A stretch of DNA of 64,000 bases from Bryum argenteum (Eukaryota > Streptophyta > Bryopsida > Bryales > Bryaceae), in assembly GCA_037043015.1 (NCBI GenBank), contig CM073321.1, forward strand, positions 33,706,101 to 33,770,100, written 5' to 3'. Shown here one piece after another: positions 12,101-24,729 of this stretch; position 1 is the first letter of the stretch; each line of letters starts with the position of its first letter. The translations under genes were made by a program, and so were the position numbers. The notes beneath the pieces were generated by a model, which saw only the letters and a list, made by a program, of their open reading frames with translations, was not told the origin of the DNA and made no database searches.

Positions 12101-14940
12101 ATGGCTGCTCAAGATGTTCAAATGTTTGGTGATTACTCCTCTGGTGAGGATGTTGTGGTGCAACCGGAGGAGCTAGAAAACGTTCCAAACTGTGAAGGTA
12201 TCCCCCGGCGTCTTTGGGCTACTAAGTTCGTTACCCTTTACTGTGACGAGGGTTGGCATGTAGCGGAGGGCCTATGTCACAACATCAATTACGATCTCGT
12301 CCTCGGTAGCAACGGTCCACTTGGGCACTCCCGTGTCGCGGTTCAAATCTCGAAGACCCTTGATGCCATAGTGGTGCCAGATGAGTGGAGATACTCTGTC
12401 AGGGCGTAGCCGTTCGATAAAGTCTTCTATAATGGGGCTAGTCTCAGAGATCATGAGATAAGACACATCCATGACTCTCGTGTTGCACTTCTTGCGAGAC
12501 CTCAGTCACCGCGTAGCGGACGTTACAACTATACAGCTCGGAACCCGCCACGTGATAAATTCGTCAAATCCAAAGGATTATTAACTCAGGAGTCTATCAA
12601 TTCTGTCTCAAGCAAAGTTTGCTGCACCAGAAACTGCGTTCAGCCCTTCCCGAGGGAGAAGATCCGATGTTTCCGAGAGCGGATGTATAGTGGAACGACC
12701 TACCAATTTAGGTTTTACATGAAGCTTGATGTTCACAAGCAGGTTCATCGGAATGCTGACGGGAAGAGGGTGGTCACGGTTGAGGGAATTGATGTTTGCT
12801 TGCCTGCGTGGAGATATATTGCTGGAGTGTCCGAGGCAACCTTCCATCGGTTTCAAACGGACGTGGCCGATGGCGTCATGGCGCATCCCTATGGAAATTC
12901 GTCTTTGCTTAAGCCGCGTAAGCACACGTCGCAGGCAACTGCAACCCTGCGTTGCATTCTTGATAACTCTGCCAATCACATGCCGCATCGAACGAGGACA
13001 TTGAAATCTGGAGAGAAGGTTGTATCGATGATTCTTCCCGCTACGTGGAAATGGAAGAGTGCCATCCCAAAGATCAATGCCGCAAATGAAGGCTTCGATT
13101 TGAAGATGGTCTCGCCATCTTGTCTAAGTAGAATTCGAAAGTTACACTTTCCTGAATTTGATGCCAAGAAACCCGGGGATAACTTCGCTCGGTGCTCCAA
13201 ATGTGATCGGTTGCACACACTCTCTCGTGGCTATATTTCTGGGTTGCAACAAGCACTACTTTGGGCAAAGAAGCTCGAGGTACACTTGGCTGCAGCCGGT
13301 GCTCTTCGGGAGTTATATTATGCAAACAGGTTTAGGTCAAAAACCTACCCGCATGAGTGTTTGGCCATTATGCATGACAAAACGGATCATGCGAAGACCG
13401 CTTCGCCTGTCTTTTCTCACAAGAGTAAGGAGCTTGATGGTCTAATGAAGCTACTAGTATCCGTCACAGGATTGATCGCTCATGGCCACGGAGATGTACG
13501 TTACGCGCATTATGGTCTAGATATTCTCGCACACGATTCAAATTACACGGTGGGCTCTTTTGCTAAGCTGCTCCAATGTATAGAGTTGCCACCAAAGTAC
13601 TCTTCGAAGGAGCTTTTTGTTGGGTCGAGGTCGGCACCTATCTTTGATGCTGTTCTCTAAGGTGCGGAGACTTGCATATTATCACTCCGTCTAGCACCAG
13701 CTCTTCCACTTTGAGGGATTCCTCTTTCGCCAATTCTCAATGTTCAGATGGACAATGCAGTAGGTGACAACAAGAATAGATATGTCTTTCGTTTTTAGTC
13801 TCTCATTGTCGCAAAGAAGATCTTCCGGGAGGTATACGTCAATTTCATGTTGGTTGGGCATACCCATGATGACATCGATGCAATGTTTGAGAGGTGGAGC
13901 ATGTTGTTGAGGAAAGACAATTTTCCCACTATTCCGTTACTCATGAAATCTTTCATCGACGTGGAATCTATTCTAGCCATCCTCCACCTTGTTGAAGAGG
14001 TGTCGGATTTTAAAAGATTTATCGAAGGGTTTATTAAGGATGGAGGGGAAGCACTTTCTGGTCATACGAAGGCACAACAATTAATTTTTTTTTTGGATTT
14101 GACTGGTTGTCGCGAGATGAAGTACAAGGTTTTGTGCAGAGCAGAAGATTGGTTGCCAAATGATACAACCGGAATTAAGTTGTGGAGAGAGGACTCGAAA
14201 GGTCGTTGTTTGTGGCTACGTGGTGATCCAACTCCTAGGACGCATCGTGCAATGAGGGGTGTGGAGGACATTGTGAAGGGCATATCTAGATTTATCAAGT
14301 ACTGGGAGGCAATGTCTAATGAAGATAGAACTGGAGAGTATAGAAGACACTATGAACATCTTGTGTTCTATTGGTGCGCTGTGAAGGTAGCATTAGAGGT
14401 TCCCATTGAACCATCGAATGTTCTTCGGGACGGATTTTGGCCATTATCGAGAATAGATGCGACTTCGGAGGACCAATTTGTGGAAGATGGCAAACTTCTT
14501 GAGGAGTTTGGAGAGGATGAGGCCTATGTTGGAGAGATCCGAGATCGCCCTCAACCATCTTTTTGTGTAGCTCGTGATGTTTATGAAGGATACTTGGTTG
14601 CTATTCGGCTGCTGATGGTGACTCGCGACCGGTGTGGATTGCGCGAGCGTTGTCAGATCCGAACATAAACCCCAAGCAGTCAAATTGCATCCTTATTCAA
14701 TTCTTTCAGCCTACATCAAGGGTTCGAGATGTGCAAGAGACCTACAATGGATGGGATTCGGACAATGGATTGCGTTGGAAGGTTGACAATGCTCAACCTC
14801 CTTTGTGGAAGAATACAGCTTCATTGATGACTTCATGGAAGTCAAAGGTCAAGAAGGATACAACCGAGTGCACTTTAAAATTTTTGGTGGATCAAATTAA
14901 TGTCATTCACGATACTATAGTTGAATTTTCAAATGCTTGA
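12101..14940 (+). pseudogene. DUF7869-type (RNase H-like) transposase, nearly full length, interrupted
   Basis: The start at 12,101 follows the palindrome array. Frame 2 continues to 14,668 with in-frame stops near 12,407 and 13,658 and two more within 13,700-13,800. A single shift near 14,640 then continues to 14,940. Visible parts: an acidic N-terminus; a Cys cluster KVCCTRNCVQPF (about 12,620); KLDVHKQVHR; a CSKCDRLH pair; MHDKTDHAK (13,371); QMDNAVGDNKNRY (13,750); and VGHTHDDIDAMF (13,850). The D-N-K and GHTHDDID motifs are the hallmark of the DUF7869 family, which probably uses an RNase H-like DD(D/E) fold. The C-terminal part (from 14,260) with DIVKGI and FQPTSR is shared with the copy at 61.3 kb. 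Likely role: moving the palindrome-bearing elements. The family name is from memory, not a search. Confidence 0.75.
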
Positions 14941-15892
14941 AGGTCTTATATGTATTAACATCGTATTTGTGTGTTGTAACAACTACATAGTCATGGCTTT
15001 GTCTTACGACTTAGAAATATTAATCTTTCATTTCAAATTCAAAAGATTATAGGCATTTAAAAGTATAGAAGATATGTTAGACCAAATGGTCTACAAGGAT
15101 GTATGGTTTGGAATGTTGGTAGTATTAATGGGGTATGGAATATTTTCAAGTTACTTAGCTTGCTTCGAGCAACACTTTTTCGTGGTAATGGGTTTCATTC
15201 GAAACTAAAAGTACATTGTACGCATTTATGAAATTCTATTTCTATAAAATATTATAGTGTAGGTTTGTTCTTTCCATTTAATACTTTTGTCGATCGATTT
15301 CTGTTATCAAAAATGATAACATGTATTTTATTTGTTCTAAATGATAATAGTGGTTAGCACCACTGATGTTTATGTGCGTCATACATGTCACAACTAAGGA
15401 TACGTGGCTGGTTGGTAGCTCAAATTTTCCTGCCCGCCGAAGCTCACTTAGCAGTACCAAGTCATGTGTACATTTTAGCTGCTCAAACGAGTCCGATCAG
15501 AATCGAACTCGGACCACCTTCGTTATACAGAGACTCCTTCTCATCCAACCACTCAACTCATGACTTGGTGTCCATTTCAAAATTACTCCGGCCTTTATAT
15601 TAATCAATTGGAATTCCGACTTGAAAAGTCCACAATGCACAAACTTTCCCCCATATTATACTATAAATTGAATGGAAACTTTAAGATTCATAACTTTCTA
15701 AGTTATTTGTGTACAACAAAACATCAATCAAAAACCTCTCAATTTTATTTTGAGAGGATTATTAACTCTCAAATTAATGAATATTGGGTTCTAAGGAATG
15801 TTTTCCTCCAAGAGAACATTTTATTGATATGAAAGCACACATACAATTTATTGGTGTAATTGTAGACCTCCAACGAGTAGGCATTATATTAT
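14941..15892. other. AT-rich 3' flank containing a SINE-like piece
   Basis: Apart from the tRNA-like segment at 15,490-15,565 there is no recognisable gene. The stretch joins the type A transposase to genes whose palindromes are type B, so the junction between two elements probably lies here or just to the right. Confidence 0.4.
15420..15580 (-). mobile_element. tRNA-derived SINE-like fragment
   Basis: On the minus strand a box A-like segment (GAGTTGAGTGGTTGG, 15,545-15,559) is followed about 50 bases later by a good box B (GAGTTCGATTCTG, 15,498-15,510). This is the spacing of a tRNA-type polymerase III promoter. It does not fold as an intact tRNA that I can recognise, so a SINE head is more likely. 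Confidence 0.5.
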
Positions 15893-17773
15893 CTACCAAT
15901 CATGACGTGGCGGAGAGGAGGTATCACCACTAGAATTTTTCTTAGTGAATAGACGTTCCTCACTACGTCTATATTTAGAGAATGCAGCCTCGTTTATCTC
16001 CATAAACGCGCCACTTCTACGACGCTTCGATGCAAGCCTCCGTAATAGACGGTGACTCTCGGACGTTAATCGTGCAAGATGAACGCGAGTGTTTGCTCCA
16101 AGAGACAAGGTGCAACGAGCGACATTATTCGACAAGGAACTCTTTAGATTGAATCGAGCTAAATAGACACGGCCATCTACCACGGAGTTGGGAAACACAG
16201 CTTCACCTTGTGGTGCCGCTGCAACCGAGGTCATCACACCGATTAGATCATGGCGGTTTGCAATAATTGGTTGAGTCTGAATAGGGGGACTGTCTACTAC
16301 ACCGTCCTTGTCATTATCCATGTCCTCCTTCGTGTAATCTACAGCCGACGCGTCGTCTGGAGCACAATACATCAACCGACCCCGCCTTTGTTCCAAGGAA
16401 GTTCTCGAGTCCTGACTTGTAATGGAAGGATCGGACACCGTTGAAGGACCAATTACAAGATTTGCTTGCAAAGCACATATGACATATTTGACTAAATATG
16501 GACTGTCCACGCTTTACAATTAAGAACAATAGTTGCAAAATGATTTCTAGAATCTAGGTTCTATGGAGATACTCTTCAAATATTTAGATTTTAAGGTCAT
16601 GAATGGAGGGATCTCCCCATGTTTTAAAGTCCATAAATAAGCCCAAAGTCCATATTTAGTGAAATGATGCATACATGATGGAAGTGGAGAGAGCTGACGT
16701 CCAACGGCAGCAACCTGGTTTATAAACACACCCATTTTAGAAAGTAAGTCCATGACACTATATGCAATGAAAATGGTAGACAATAGAACAATGCAATTAA
16801 TGACGTATGTCGAGGGGAGATTCACCGATCGATCTACAATATGTCTCCATCTAAGCAACAGATAAATATAAGGTTCCTAGGGTGAAAATTAGAATAATAC
16901 CAATTATGAAAGTATTCAAGGCAAATTCTTCCCACTGATTCGGCCCTGATTCCTCAAATATGGAAGATTACGGCTCACGAGCTTATACAACTCTGAATCC
17001 TTTGATAGTTCATTATACGTCAGTCTACGATAGCGCATAGTCTCATAGAAATTCTCAGGACCGTTCAAGTGCACGGCAAGACATATCTCGCCTATTCTTT
17101 TTAATAACTCAGACTTTGGCTCCACCGTACAGGAATGGTTCCACGGATGAGTGAAAAGTGTGTTCTTTGTGGGAACCACAATGCAAGTCTCAGGCTTGGA
17201 AACGACAATGAGCAAGTTATCGTCATTGAGATTGATACCCTTCCTAGGATACAACCGCTGCCGAGGATATTTTAAGAGGATGGAATTTGCCGTAAATGGG
17301 TACTTGGCGAATGCGTAATTCTTCCACAACAGATTATCGCATTGGTTGGAAGCCATGAAAACACTAGGGGCGGCCTCTGACTTCGAGAACAAAAAGGAGC
17401 ATTGTCCATGGACAACCTTAGGACCTAGGGTACTCTAGACGTGGATGTGGCAAAACAAATTTAATAATAAAAGGAACGCGGTCAACCCTGAACGACAGTA
17501 GACGACTTTGCCGACAACTAAGATTGGGACGGTGGAGGAAAAGACCGGAAGATAATTGGGATCCGGAAAAGACAGACACTCTGCAGGCGTTGGGGTAGAG
17601 ACAGAGGCAATTGAACATAGAACCCCGTCCAACTCCAACATCACATTCAACCACTTGGGCTTGGATCGCGAAAGACTGCGCAAGATATGCGTAATGGGTA
17701 GCTCGGGCGAGGTACGATGTTTGGGATGTTTAGACCGTCCTACCTGCAGCGAGGGAACATGTAACAAAGGCAC
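15893..17773 (-). pseudogene. FCP1/HAD-phosphatase-like gene fragment with C-terminal exons
   Basis: Reading from 17,773 on the minus strand: KPKWLNVMLELDGVL corresponds to the DLDGTL/DLDGLL motif of the FCP1-homology (NLI-interacting, HAD) fold, with Leu or Glu where the first catalytic Asp is expected. After a segment ending CHIHV comes an in-frame TAG where relatives have VW(S/T), then STLGPKVV. Further on come YPRQRLYPRKG, NLNDDNLLIVVSKPE and FTHPWNHSC, which match the DDSP and PHPY region of plant FCP1-like proteins. The ORF ends at 16,916. Two further open stretches (16,858-16,547 and 16,510-15,893) may be C-terminal exons with no recognised domain. It lies among transposon genes in the same direction as the ParB gene, so capture of a host gene is a plausible reading. 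Altered catalytic residues suggest no phosphatase activity. Confidence 0.5.
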
Positions 17774-18400
17774 AGGGTATTAAAACAAGAGGGTGTGTAT
17801 CTTGCAAAATGCCGAAGTATGCAAAGAACTGCCAGCACTGATTTGATATTGAATCGCGACACCCACATGGAACATGATGTGGTTGGTGGGGGATTTTGAA
17901 GCAATCGGACAGAACAAGGTATTCAGAAGGGGAGCCTAGTAGAAAAGGACAATGTTTAGGACCTTGTGATGAAAATGACATAGACTCACTGAAGACAAAA
18001 AGTGATGTAGAAAAAAAGAGTCTCAATTTTATTGAATGATATTTCAATAAGTTCAACGTTTATTATTGTACTATGTACTAAAAGCGAAAGAGCATCCAAT
18101 TATTTGGAGACTACTCATCAACCTACTTGTTGCCATTGGTGCCGGACTCTTGTAAAACAAAGAGCGCCGGCTTGAAGATTACTACAAGCAAAAAATTCAA
18201 GATTTAAGGGAACAGCAGAGCAACTGCCATCACCATCAACAATCACAAAGACAATAAAAAAGAAAGGTTAGAAACTAACCTCTTGATTTATTGGTGAACC
18301 AAAGGTTCGACGGTTTGACGATCTTGTCTCTTGCGTTTGTGTTGATTCTCATGAACCTTCACCATAGCAACCGCAAATGCCTGGATCAAAGCAAAACGAA
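17774..18400 (-). other. Possible upstream exons of the FCP1-like gene
   Basis: A minus-strand open stretch (18,056-17,730) has no recognised domain. The interval from 18,060 to 18,300 contains short open pieces only. It lies downstream of the ParB-like gene at 18.4-19.9 kb, and the two genes could not be separated cleanly. Confidence 0.3.
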
Positions 18401-19861
18401 TAAGAAACATGCAATGCGGTTTTAGCTCGAGTCGAAAACATGTCGCATTGCATGTTTCAAAAAACATCTACATACAAGGCGAATATAGCCAAACAGAAAT
18501 CTATTTTGCAAAGAAAAATACATGTCATCTCATACCTCATATCTGGTACGGTTATGTAATTCCTTTGGTATTTCACGACGGTGTGGCTTTTTCACTTTCA
18601 CCGGGTAGCTGTAATCTTTCCAAACCTTTCTTACGCCCTTGATGTTAATTGCCCAGGAAGGAGTGAACGTGCCAGCATTGTTTGTCTTGTTCGCCATATC
18701 CGACACGTCCAGAATCTTGCTTATGTTCGAATGCTACACAACATGGGCTTTCCATGTTTGCAAGGCAAGGAACTTGGTGTCATCAACCTTCCGGTCACAA
18801 GTCAACTCTTTCGCAACCTGAACGTGGTGCTGCCCAATGATAATCCGGAACCGACAAGTTTTGACCAACAATTCCCAATCCCACATCTCAGGCTCATCTT
18901 CAATCTTCAGCATAATGATTATAGTTTGTCTGGAACTGACATCGAGGAAATTCATCAATATGTTCTGGGAATGGGCGATTCCGATCTGTTCCAACGATCT
19001 TACGATGAATCTCGGTTCTGGAGGGTCGAGGAAGTCAATCGACACGTCAAGCGAATTGTTGCAACCAAAGACATAACAATCTGCGCAGTTCCCCCGATAG
19101 TCCTAGAGAGCCTTCGTCGCTTCCGCATACTTGATCTCCTTCTCCGAGACAACCACGTTTATTGTGGGGTTCATGAACGTAAGTGCGCTTCCGGAGGATT
19201 TGCTCCTTTTGGAGCCACAACTGGATGAGATCGGGTTTGGTCTCTTCGATCCCTGCCCGCCTAGACTTCCCTCTGGAGTGCCTAGACTTGACGGAGCATT
19301 TTCGGATGGAGCTTGCAACAGTAGATTCCCGGTCCGTTTCATTGAAGCCTTCCTTTTTTTCTTCGTAGTCTCGAAATTAGATAGAGCCTTCTTCCAAATC
19401 TGCGCCGTGTATGGAAGGTACGATCTTACAAAGGCTTTTGGCAACAAAAAATTGGGTAGCAATCTCGTGTCGAAATGATGCAGCTGAGTGGGATCCACCT
19501 TCCTGACCTTATAATCGCAGATGAAGTCGTGGGAGAATTAGACTACAGTGGGCAGAAATACAATGGTGAAGTCGAAACCCTTGACCTCGAATGCTTCGAA
19601 CTTAATCAAGAGGTATGCGTCTTCATAAGTAACAAGACCGATGAAGGCATCAATACACACAGGTAAAAATGCCCCGTAGGTCCCTGATTGTTGGAAGAAG
19701 AAAAAATGGGTCTTGTTCATCGGACAAATAGACCAAGAGAAAATGGAATTCTTCTTGGGGGTCCACAACCTCCCCAATTGCGCGTCCTCAGCAACAACTG
19801 CAAGCGGATCGTCTGCTGATTCGAGTACGACTGGTTCAAGGTATCCCTCTAGTGCTTGCAT
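18369..19861 (-). pseudogene. ParB/sulfiredoxin-like gene of element II without a methyltransferase part
   Basis: The first Met is at 19,861. An N-terminal domain of about 120 residues precedes a lysine/serine-rich linker (KKRKASMKR, near 19,350). Then comes DYRGNCADCYVFGCNN and, after 18,840, CRFRIIIGQHHVQVAKEL, which aligns with FYMVDGQHCVEASKQL in element I. The following segment (PSWAINIKGVRKVWKD) aligns with PTWATNIIGAREMRES of element I. The reading ends near 18,300 with a basic tail (HKRKRQDR). Two or three in-frame stops interrupt it. No methyltransferase motifs follow, in contrast to element I. A ParB-like fold binding or cleaving DNA is inferred from the GQHxV motif only. Confidence 0.5.
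18404..18458. repeat. 15 bp inverted repeat around a decayed type B palindrome
   Basis: GAAACATGCAATGCG (18,404-18,418) and CGCATTGCATGTTTC (18,444-18,458) are exact reverse complements. Between them lies TTTTAGCTCGAGTCGAAAAC, a type B palindrome whose right arm is changed. The structure sits in an intron-like interval of the ParB-like gene. Confidence 0.8.
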
Positions 19862-19900
19862 GTTGTAGGTGACCTGAAAATAACAAATTTACAGAGGACA

Positions 19901-19923
19901 AATTAGCTCGACTCGAGCTAAAT
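19901..19923. repeat. Single type B palindrome 5' of the ParB-like gene
   Basis: The arms AATTAGCTCGA and TCGAGCTAAAT surround a central C. It lies 40 bases upstream of the Met at 19,861 and belongs to the same dialect as the array at 51.9-52.4 kb. Confidence 0.85.
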
Positions 19924-20225
19924 GAACACATCAAATGAGCTTATGGATATGAGATGGAGTCTTACCATTGTCTCTCAACATGATTTAATATTTTTTACAC
20001 ACTTTTATTTGAATTATGGGATCGAGATTATATTTTATTTTAGTGACATTTAAATTGGAGTAGTGATTTTTACATTAGAATTAGGGCTGACGTCATCATT
20101 TTCCATTACAGTGTATTGACCTTCGTGAAGCACTTAGTGTATGTTTAGATATCAACGATAATCACGATAAGTAATAATTCAATACTGAATTCAAGAACAC
20201 ATAAATAAATAGTATATTATGGCAA

Positions 20226-23200
20226 TCACGAATACATGGCGCTACCAAGTTGAGTACCTATCGGAAAACAAAGCACATACTTCGCTGAAGGTGTAGCACC
20301 ATTGAAGTGCAGGTCACACTCATCAGCCTCAAAGTCTATATACTTAAGCACACTATTACTATAACGTGGACGTGTAGTGTCAGACAAGATGGAAGATGGA
20401 GCTTGAACAAACTTTTGAGCAAGACGCTTAGCGTAGGAAGGTAGGGTGAATGTTGATGGAGAGCTATTGTAGAGATGAGCGTTGCGAGTCAATCGCTCTT
20501 TTAGACCTACAATGCTTAAAGTACAAAGAAAGTCAGTACAATATATTTGTAAGAGCAGAATACGAAATAGAGAAAGAAAATATACGAAGCTACTACGCAC
20601 CAATAAATTTCCGTGGCTTCTTCACAAGCGGTTTGTCAAAGTCATAATCTACGGGGGGGCTGATTCTCCACTTTCTTCATCAGTGGGAAGACCATTCTTG
20701 TAATCCGCTAGTACACCATCAAAGATTTGTTCGTCAGGTTCCATAGCGATGAGGTGTTGGTTTGAGCACGCGCAAGCAATTACAGATGCACCTAAGAAAG
20801 CAGAAACCCACGTTAGAAATGCGAAATGTATAAACAAATTCTCAATTAGCGTTTACGGAAACATTACATGTACTTGCGCTCCAGTCGAAGACTATACCCC
20901 CGTTGTGCGTGAGACAATCTACGAAACATTGAATGAAGGAGGGGTCCTTCTCTCGTGAGCCTCGCCATGGCGTACCGTCCGGACGATAACATAATGTCTC
21001 TTTGTCTACAAAGTTAGAGAGGTGGTCTTCCTCATCAGGTATGATTGCTACACCCGCATATGCGTGTGCCACTTGCCGAGTTTGGAACTTCGAAAGATAC
21101 TCTTTACGAACATAAACTTTGATATGAAAGCAGTGAGTCTGCAAAATACAAGTATAGATATATTAACATACAAGCATAGAAGGCGTTAATAATGAATTGT
21201 GAAAATGGAAACTACAAAGTGCCTTGTTCGTCTTTCGGGTGCAGTACGGTAGAGACCATTGTGAGAGGATTATATCCCCACCAGTCTCGAACAATACAAA
21301 AACTATATGTATGCGACTCAGAATCGAAAGTACGCTTGATTCTACGACATTTGGGATGCATCAAAAGAATGTCTCCAACGTCCGTCAAGTGGTATGCGAC
21401 AAAGAAAAAAAGTTCTTAAAGTAGTTTTTATCAAGTCGGTTCCAGGTTGGAATTTCCGTTGGAGACACACCAGGCACAGGCAAGTTCTCTGGAGCGTCTG
21501 CAAAAATGAGATCAATCCTTGGATGCTTGAGATTATATTCCATCGCCGTACACGGGTACTTCCGGTCTTTTCCAACTTGAGATACACGTGATACATTAAG
21601 TAGTGGATAATAGATTTACATGCACAAGATATAACTAGGGAAATTATAAATGACAAATGTACGGAATAGTACCTTGTTGATGTGTTGGATGATATCGAGG
21701 ATTTGCAAATCACAGTTTCCAGTCTTTGACGACTGATGAACCAAATCTCCAATGTTCCTCTTCTCGAGATACATAGGCAGAGTGACTGAAATTTTTGACG
21801 ACGTGCTGCTACCAATGTGATTGGGTTTTGAAAGAAGGCGTTTGGCAAATTTTGGCTAACTGAGACGGCGAGGAGACTGCGGAGAGTTGTGGTCAACGGT
21901 AAAGGACACAGGAGGGGATCCCGCATTCGTAAGTCCACCTCCGGAAACCTGGGTCAGTCTTCCACCACGTCGAACGACATTGATTGTCGCACCATGTGAA
22001 GTTTGAGTAAGATTAGGGTCCTCGGGACCTTCCAGTTGGAGAGGAGCAATTTCTCCGGAATCTTGTTGAGAATCTTCTACAGGATCCGCAATAGCGTTGC
22101 GTCGCTTCTTCTTTGCTCGAGCTTTGGGCAGTGCCGCCGGGGACGGTGGTGTAGAGCATGAGACAGGTGCGCTTGGTAGAATCGAGAGGTCGTCGTCGTC
22201 GCCGTCATCATCGATCTCCACAGGTGCATCACCAGCTAGACGTGAACCGAGGTTTTGAACAAGTTCTTTCTCCTCCTTGTGCAAAAAGTTAGCCTGACAC
22301 CCAAGAAACCAACCCTCCGTCATCAACTGTGCGTTAGTAAATTGCCTCTGTTGGAATTCGGAGAAGATGCTAGAGGGATTGTTTGTGACTGCAATGTCTT
22401 CCAACTCCAAAGGAATGGACCATGAAGCTAATGCTCCCTTCGCAACAAGCTCTTGCTTCAAGTACCTATAAACAGAAGATCATATTAGAACAACGGAATG
22501 GAATATATGAAGTAGAGTTTTTTAGTAGAAAATTATCTAATGGGAGGCATACCGAAATAACAGTCGTTTGATGGTGACTTTACCACCTCCAATCTTTTGA
22601 ATATCTGTGCCTTTGATGAACTTTGGGCTGGCATTTGGAGCAAGGTAGTTGGCAAATGTCTTCTCCCAGTATAGCAACCTTCACTTCTCGACATATGCGG
22701 ATGGCTTGAGGACGGCATCAGACCATTGAATGTTGAGATTCTCTTTCTCGATAAGCTTCTCCAATTCACTTTTAAGAGATTTCTCCAAGTGCACATACAT
22801 AGAACACGTTAAAAAATATATTACTCAAATGGCAATAGTAAGGTAAATACAGAAGTAGGGACCAAATTACCTATGCCCATAGAGAAGCACGATGGAGAAA
22901 TCTAATCAAACTTTTATCCTTCATAGGGCAAGCCTCCGGGAAGTGGACTGATTGACGAACATCGTTTGGTGAGTTCCACCATTGCAACCACTTTCCCTTG
23001 AATTCAAAGTGAACATTTGTAGTTGCTACCATGTGCAAGCGATTGATTGTCATATCCGGTTTGAGATTTTTGCTGTAGTGTGCATAAATCTGCATACAAT
23101 ACGGATTGGAATACAAAATTTAGTATTGGAAAGCAATAATATATAGGTGGAAAAGGAACCTTAAAAAAATGACATACACACGTCTTTCGGGAATTCTCTC

Positions 23201-24600
23201 CGAAGATTGTAATTCGCCACTGAGACCATCTTGTCGAAATTTTTGCCACGGAATGCTTTTATTTCTGCTTTGATCGCATTATCCATGGCACTCTATACTC
23301 CCGGTCCCGATTGCTTCTCTTTCAGGACAGTGGCATAGTAAGCAGTCTCGGCATCGTCCGATGCTTTGGCCAACCTCCTCTGTACAAAGAAAAACCAAAA
23401 ATAAGAAAATGAGAAAAATTAAATATTATGTACAATAGACAAGTACATGTAACCAGGGTTGTCATACCGGGCGGGCACGCCGCCCGCCTGTCCGTCCGAT
23501 TGAGTTGTGGCTCGCCCGATAGGGTCAAACGGCTGTTGACTTTTAGTTTAGGTAAAAAAACAACGACGTGGCAAGGATTTAGGTGAAAACTAAGCCGCGT
23601 ACGGGCCGCGTGGAACGCCACACACGCTTCTTACTGCAAAGTTTGTTACCCACAAAAAATTACACACCCTCTACAATCAAGGTGGGCGGGCACGCCCGTC
23701 CGTCCGGGACAACTCGAGACCCGTTTTGCCCGCCCGGTTACCTCAACACGCCCAATATGACAACCTTGCATGTAACGAGAACTTACCAAACATAAAAACT
23801 TAACGAATATGTCTAGGATGACAAGGTACCAAGTTTCTTTTTTCGCCTTGGCATTCCTGCAGATTCTGTAGTCCTCTGAACCTATGAGATCTTTGAAATC
23901 ATGCACTTTCAGCTTATTAAATTTCCTCATGCGTTGAAGTTTAGCACATAGGCTATCTTCAACATGGTCATGTTCAGTAGGCCTACATAGCGGAATCAGA
24001 AATTAGTAACATTGTAGGAAGATAAAATATATAACAAATTGAAGTTAAAAATAAGTGATATCCTCTTACCAATTGATGTCATTCATAACGTCGAGGAGCA
24101 AACTGCTCTCCCCGCGAGCATCAAGGATGATACAGTCGACCGAAATATGCCACGGAGCATCCAGCTTATTGTACCTTTCAATGTGCCGCATCCACGCCGT
24201 AACACGATGGTTACCTTTGTGAACATAGAAGTACTTACCGATGAGATTATGGAGATCCGGATCCGACCGCAACGTCTTTTCAAACTCGTCATTAGCCTTT
24301 CTCCAAAGCGTATCCGTGAACACATCATCTTTGGCATCGACAATTTTTTCTCTCACTTTCCTATCGAAGGGAGAAACGTACATGACCCGGCGCCCTGGCG
24401 ATAGCCTTTGTTGAACTTATTCTCCAATTTTCTGACGTCTTATTCCTAGACAAACAAGACGACACAATGGAATTAGCATGCGAGACTTCTTCACAGGTTT
24501 GTATCGCAACCTGTTGATGATGGCAATTGAATCACTCTTGTGAATCATTCGCATCTCATTTGCACTCCAGTCTGGATCTTTGTTTTAGAGATTAGGGGGC
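20226..24600 (-). pseudogene. ParB-like plus amino-methyltransferase-like gene of element II (3' part)
   Basis: Several exons read on the minus strand. Near 24,383-24,066 an exon carries GKYFYVHKGNHRVTAWMRH, a ParB/sulfiredoxin-like motif. Linker exons follow (23,985-22,000), including an acidic stretch and a nuclear-signal-like RAKKKRR (22,100). From about 21,600 comes a permuted amino-methyltransferase fold: PRIDLIFADAPENLP (place of DPPY), LTDVGDILLMHP, VRDWWGYNPL, then PWRGSREKDPSFIQCF and NGGIVFDWSAST (SAM motif, 20,890), and GASVIACACSNQHLIAMEPD (20,790). The last exon ends near 20,226. The domain order equals element I. The DPPY equivalent reads DAPE, so activity is uncertain. The 5' part continues at 42,763 beyond the inserted hAT element. 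Frame changes and stops are present. Confidence 0.65.
23446..23776. mobile_element. hAT-type MITE, 315 bp, with 8 bp target duplication
   Basis: The element runs 23,454-23,768. It begins CAGGGTTGTCATA and ends TATGACAACCTTG, which are inverted copies with one mismatch. It is flanked on both sides by CATGTAAC (23,446-23,453 and 23,769-23,776), an 8 bp target duplication as hAT elements make. The inside is GC-rich near both ends (GGGCGGGCACGCC and GGGCGGGCACGCCC). It has no coding capacity. The first 11 bases equal the ends of the giant hAT element 0.8 kb away, so that element's transposase could have moved it. Confidence 0.92.
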
Positions 24601-24608
24601 ATGTGGAC
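24601..24608. repeat. 8 bp target-site duplication, left copy (ATGTGGAC)
   Basis: Identical to 42,755-42,762 and directly next to the CAGGGTTGTCA terminus. Confidence 0.93.
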
Positions 24609-24729
24609 CAGGGTTGTCAGGACGACCGGACCAGGGCGACGATCGACCACCATGGTCCGTCGTCCCTCGGCCCCTAGGACTGTCGGTGACATAACGGGTT
24701 TTTTATAATTTACCTAGGGTAAATTACCG

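Noticed and set aside
15490-15565. Intact tRNA gene
   Set aside because: Box A and box B are present, but acceptor and anticodon stems do not pair convincingly.
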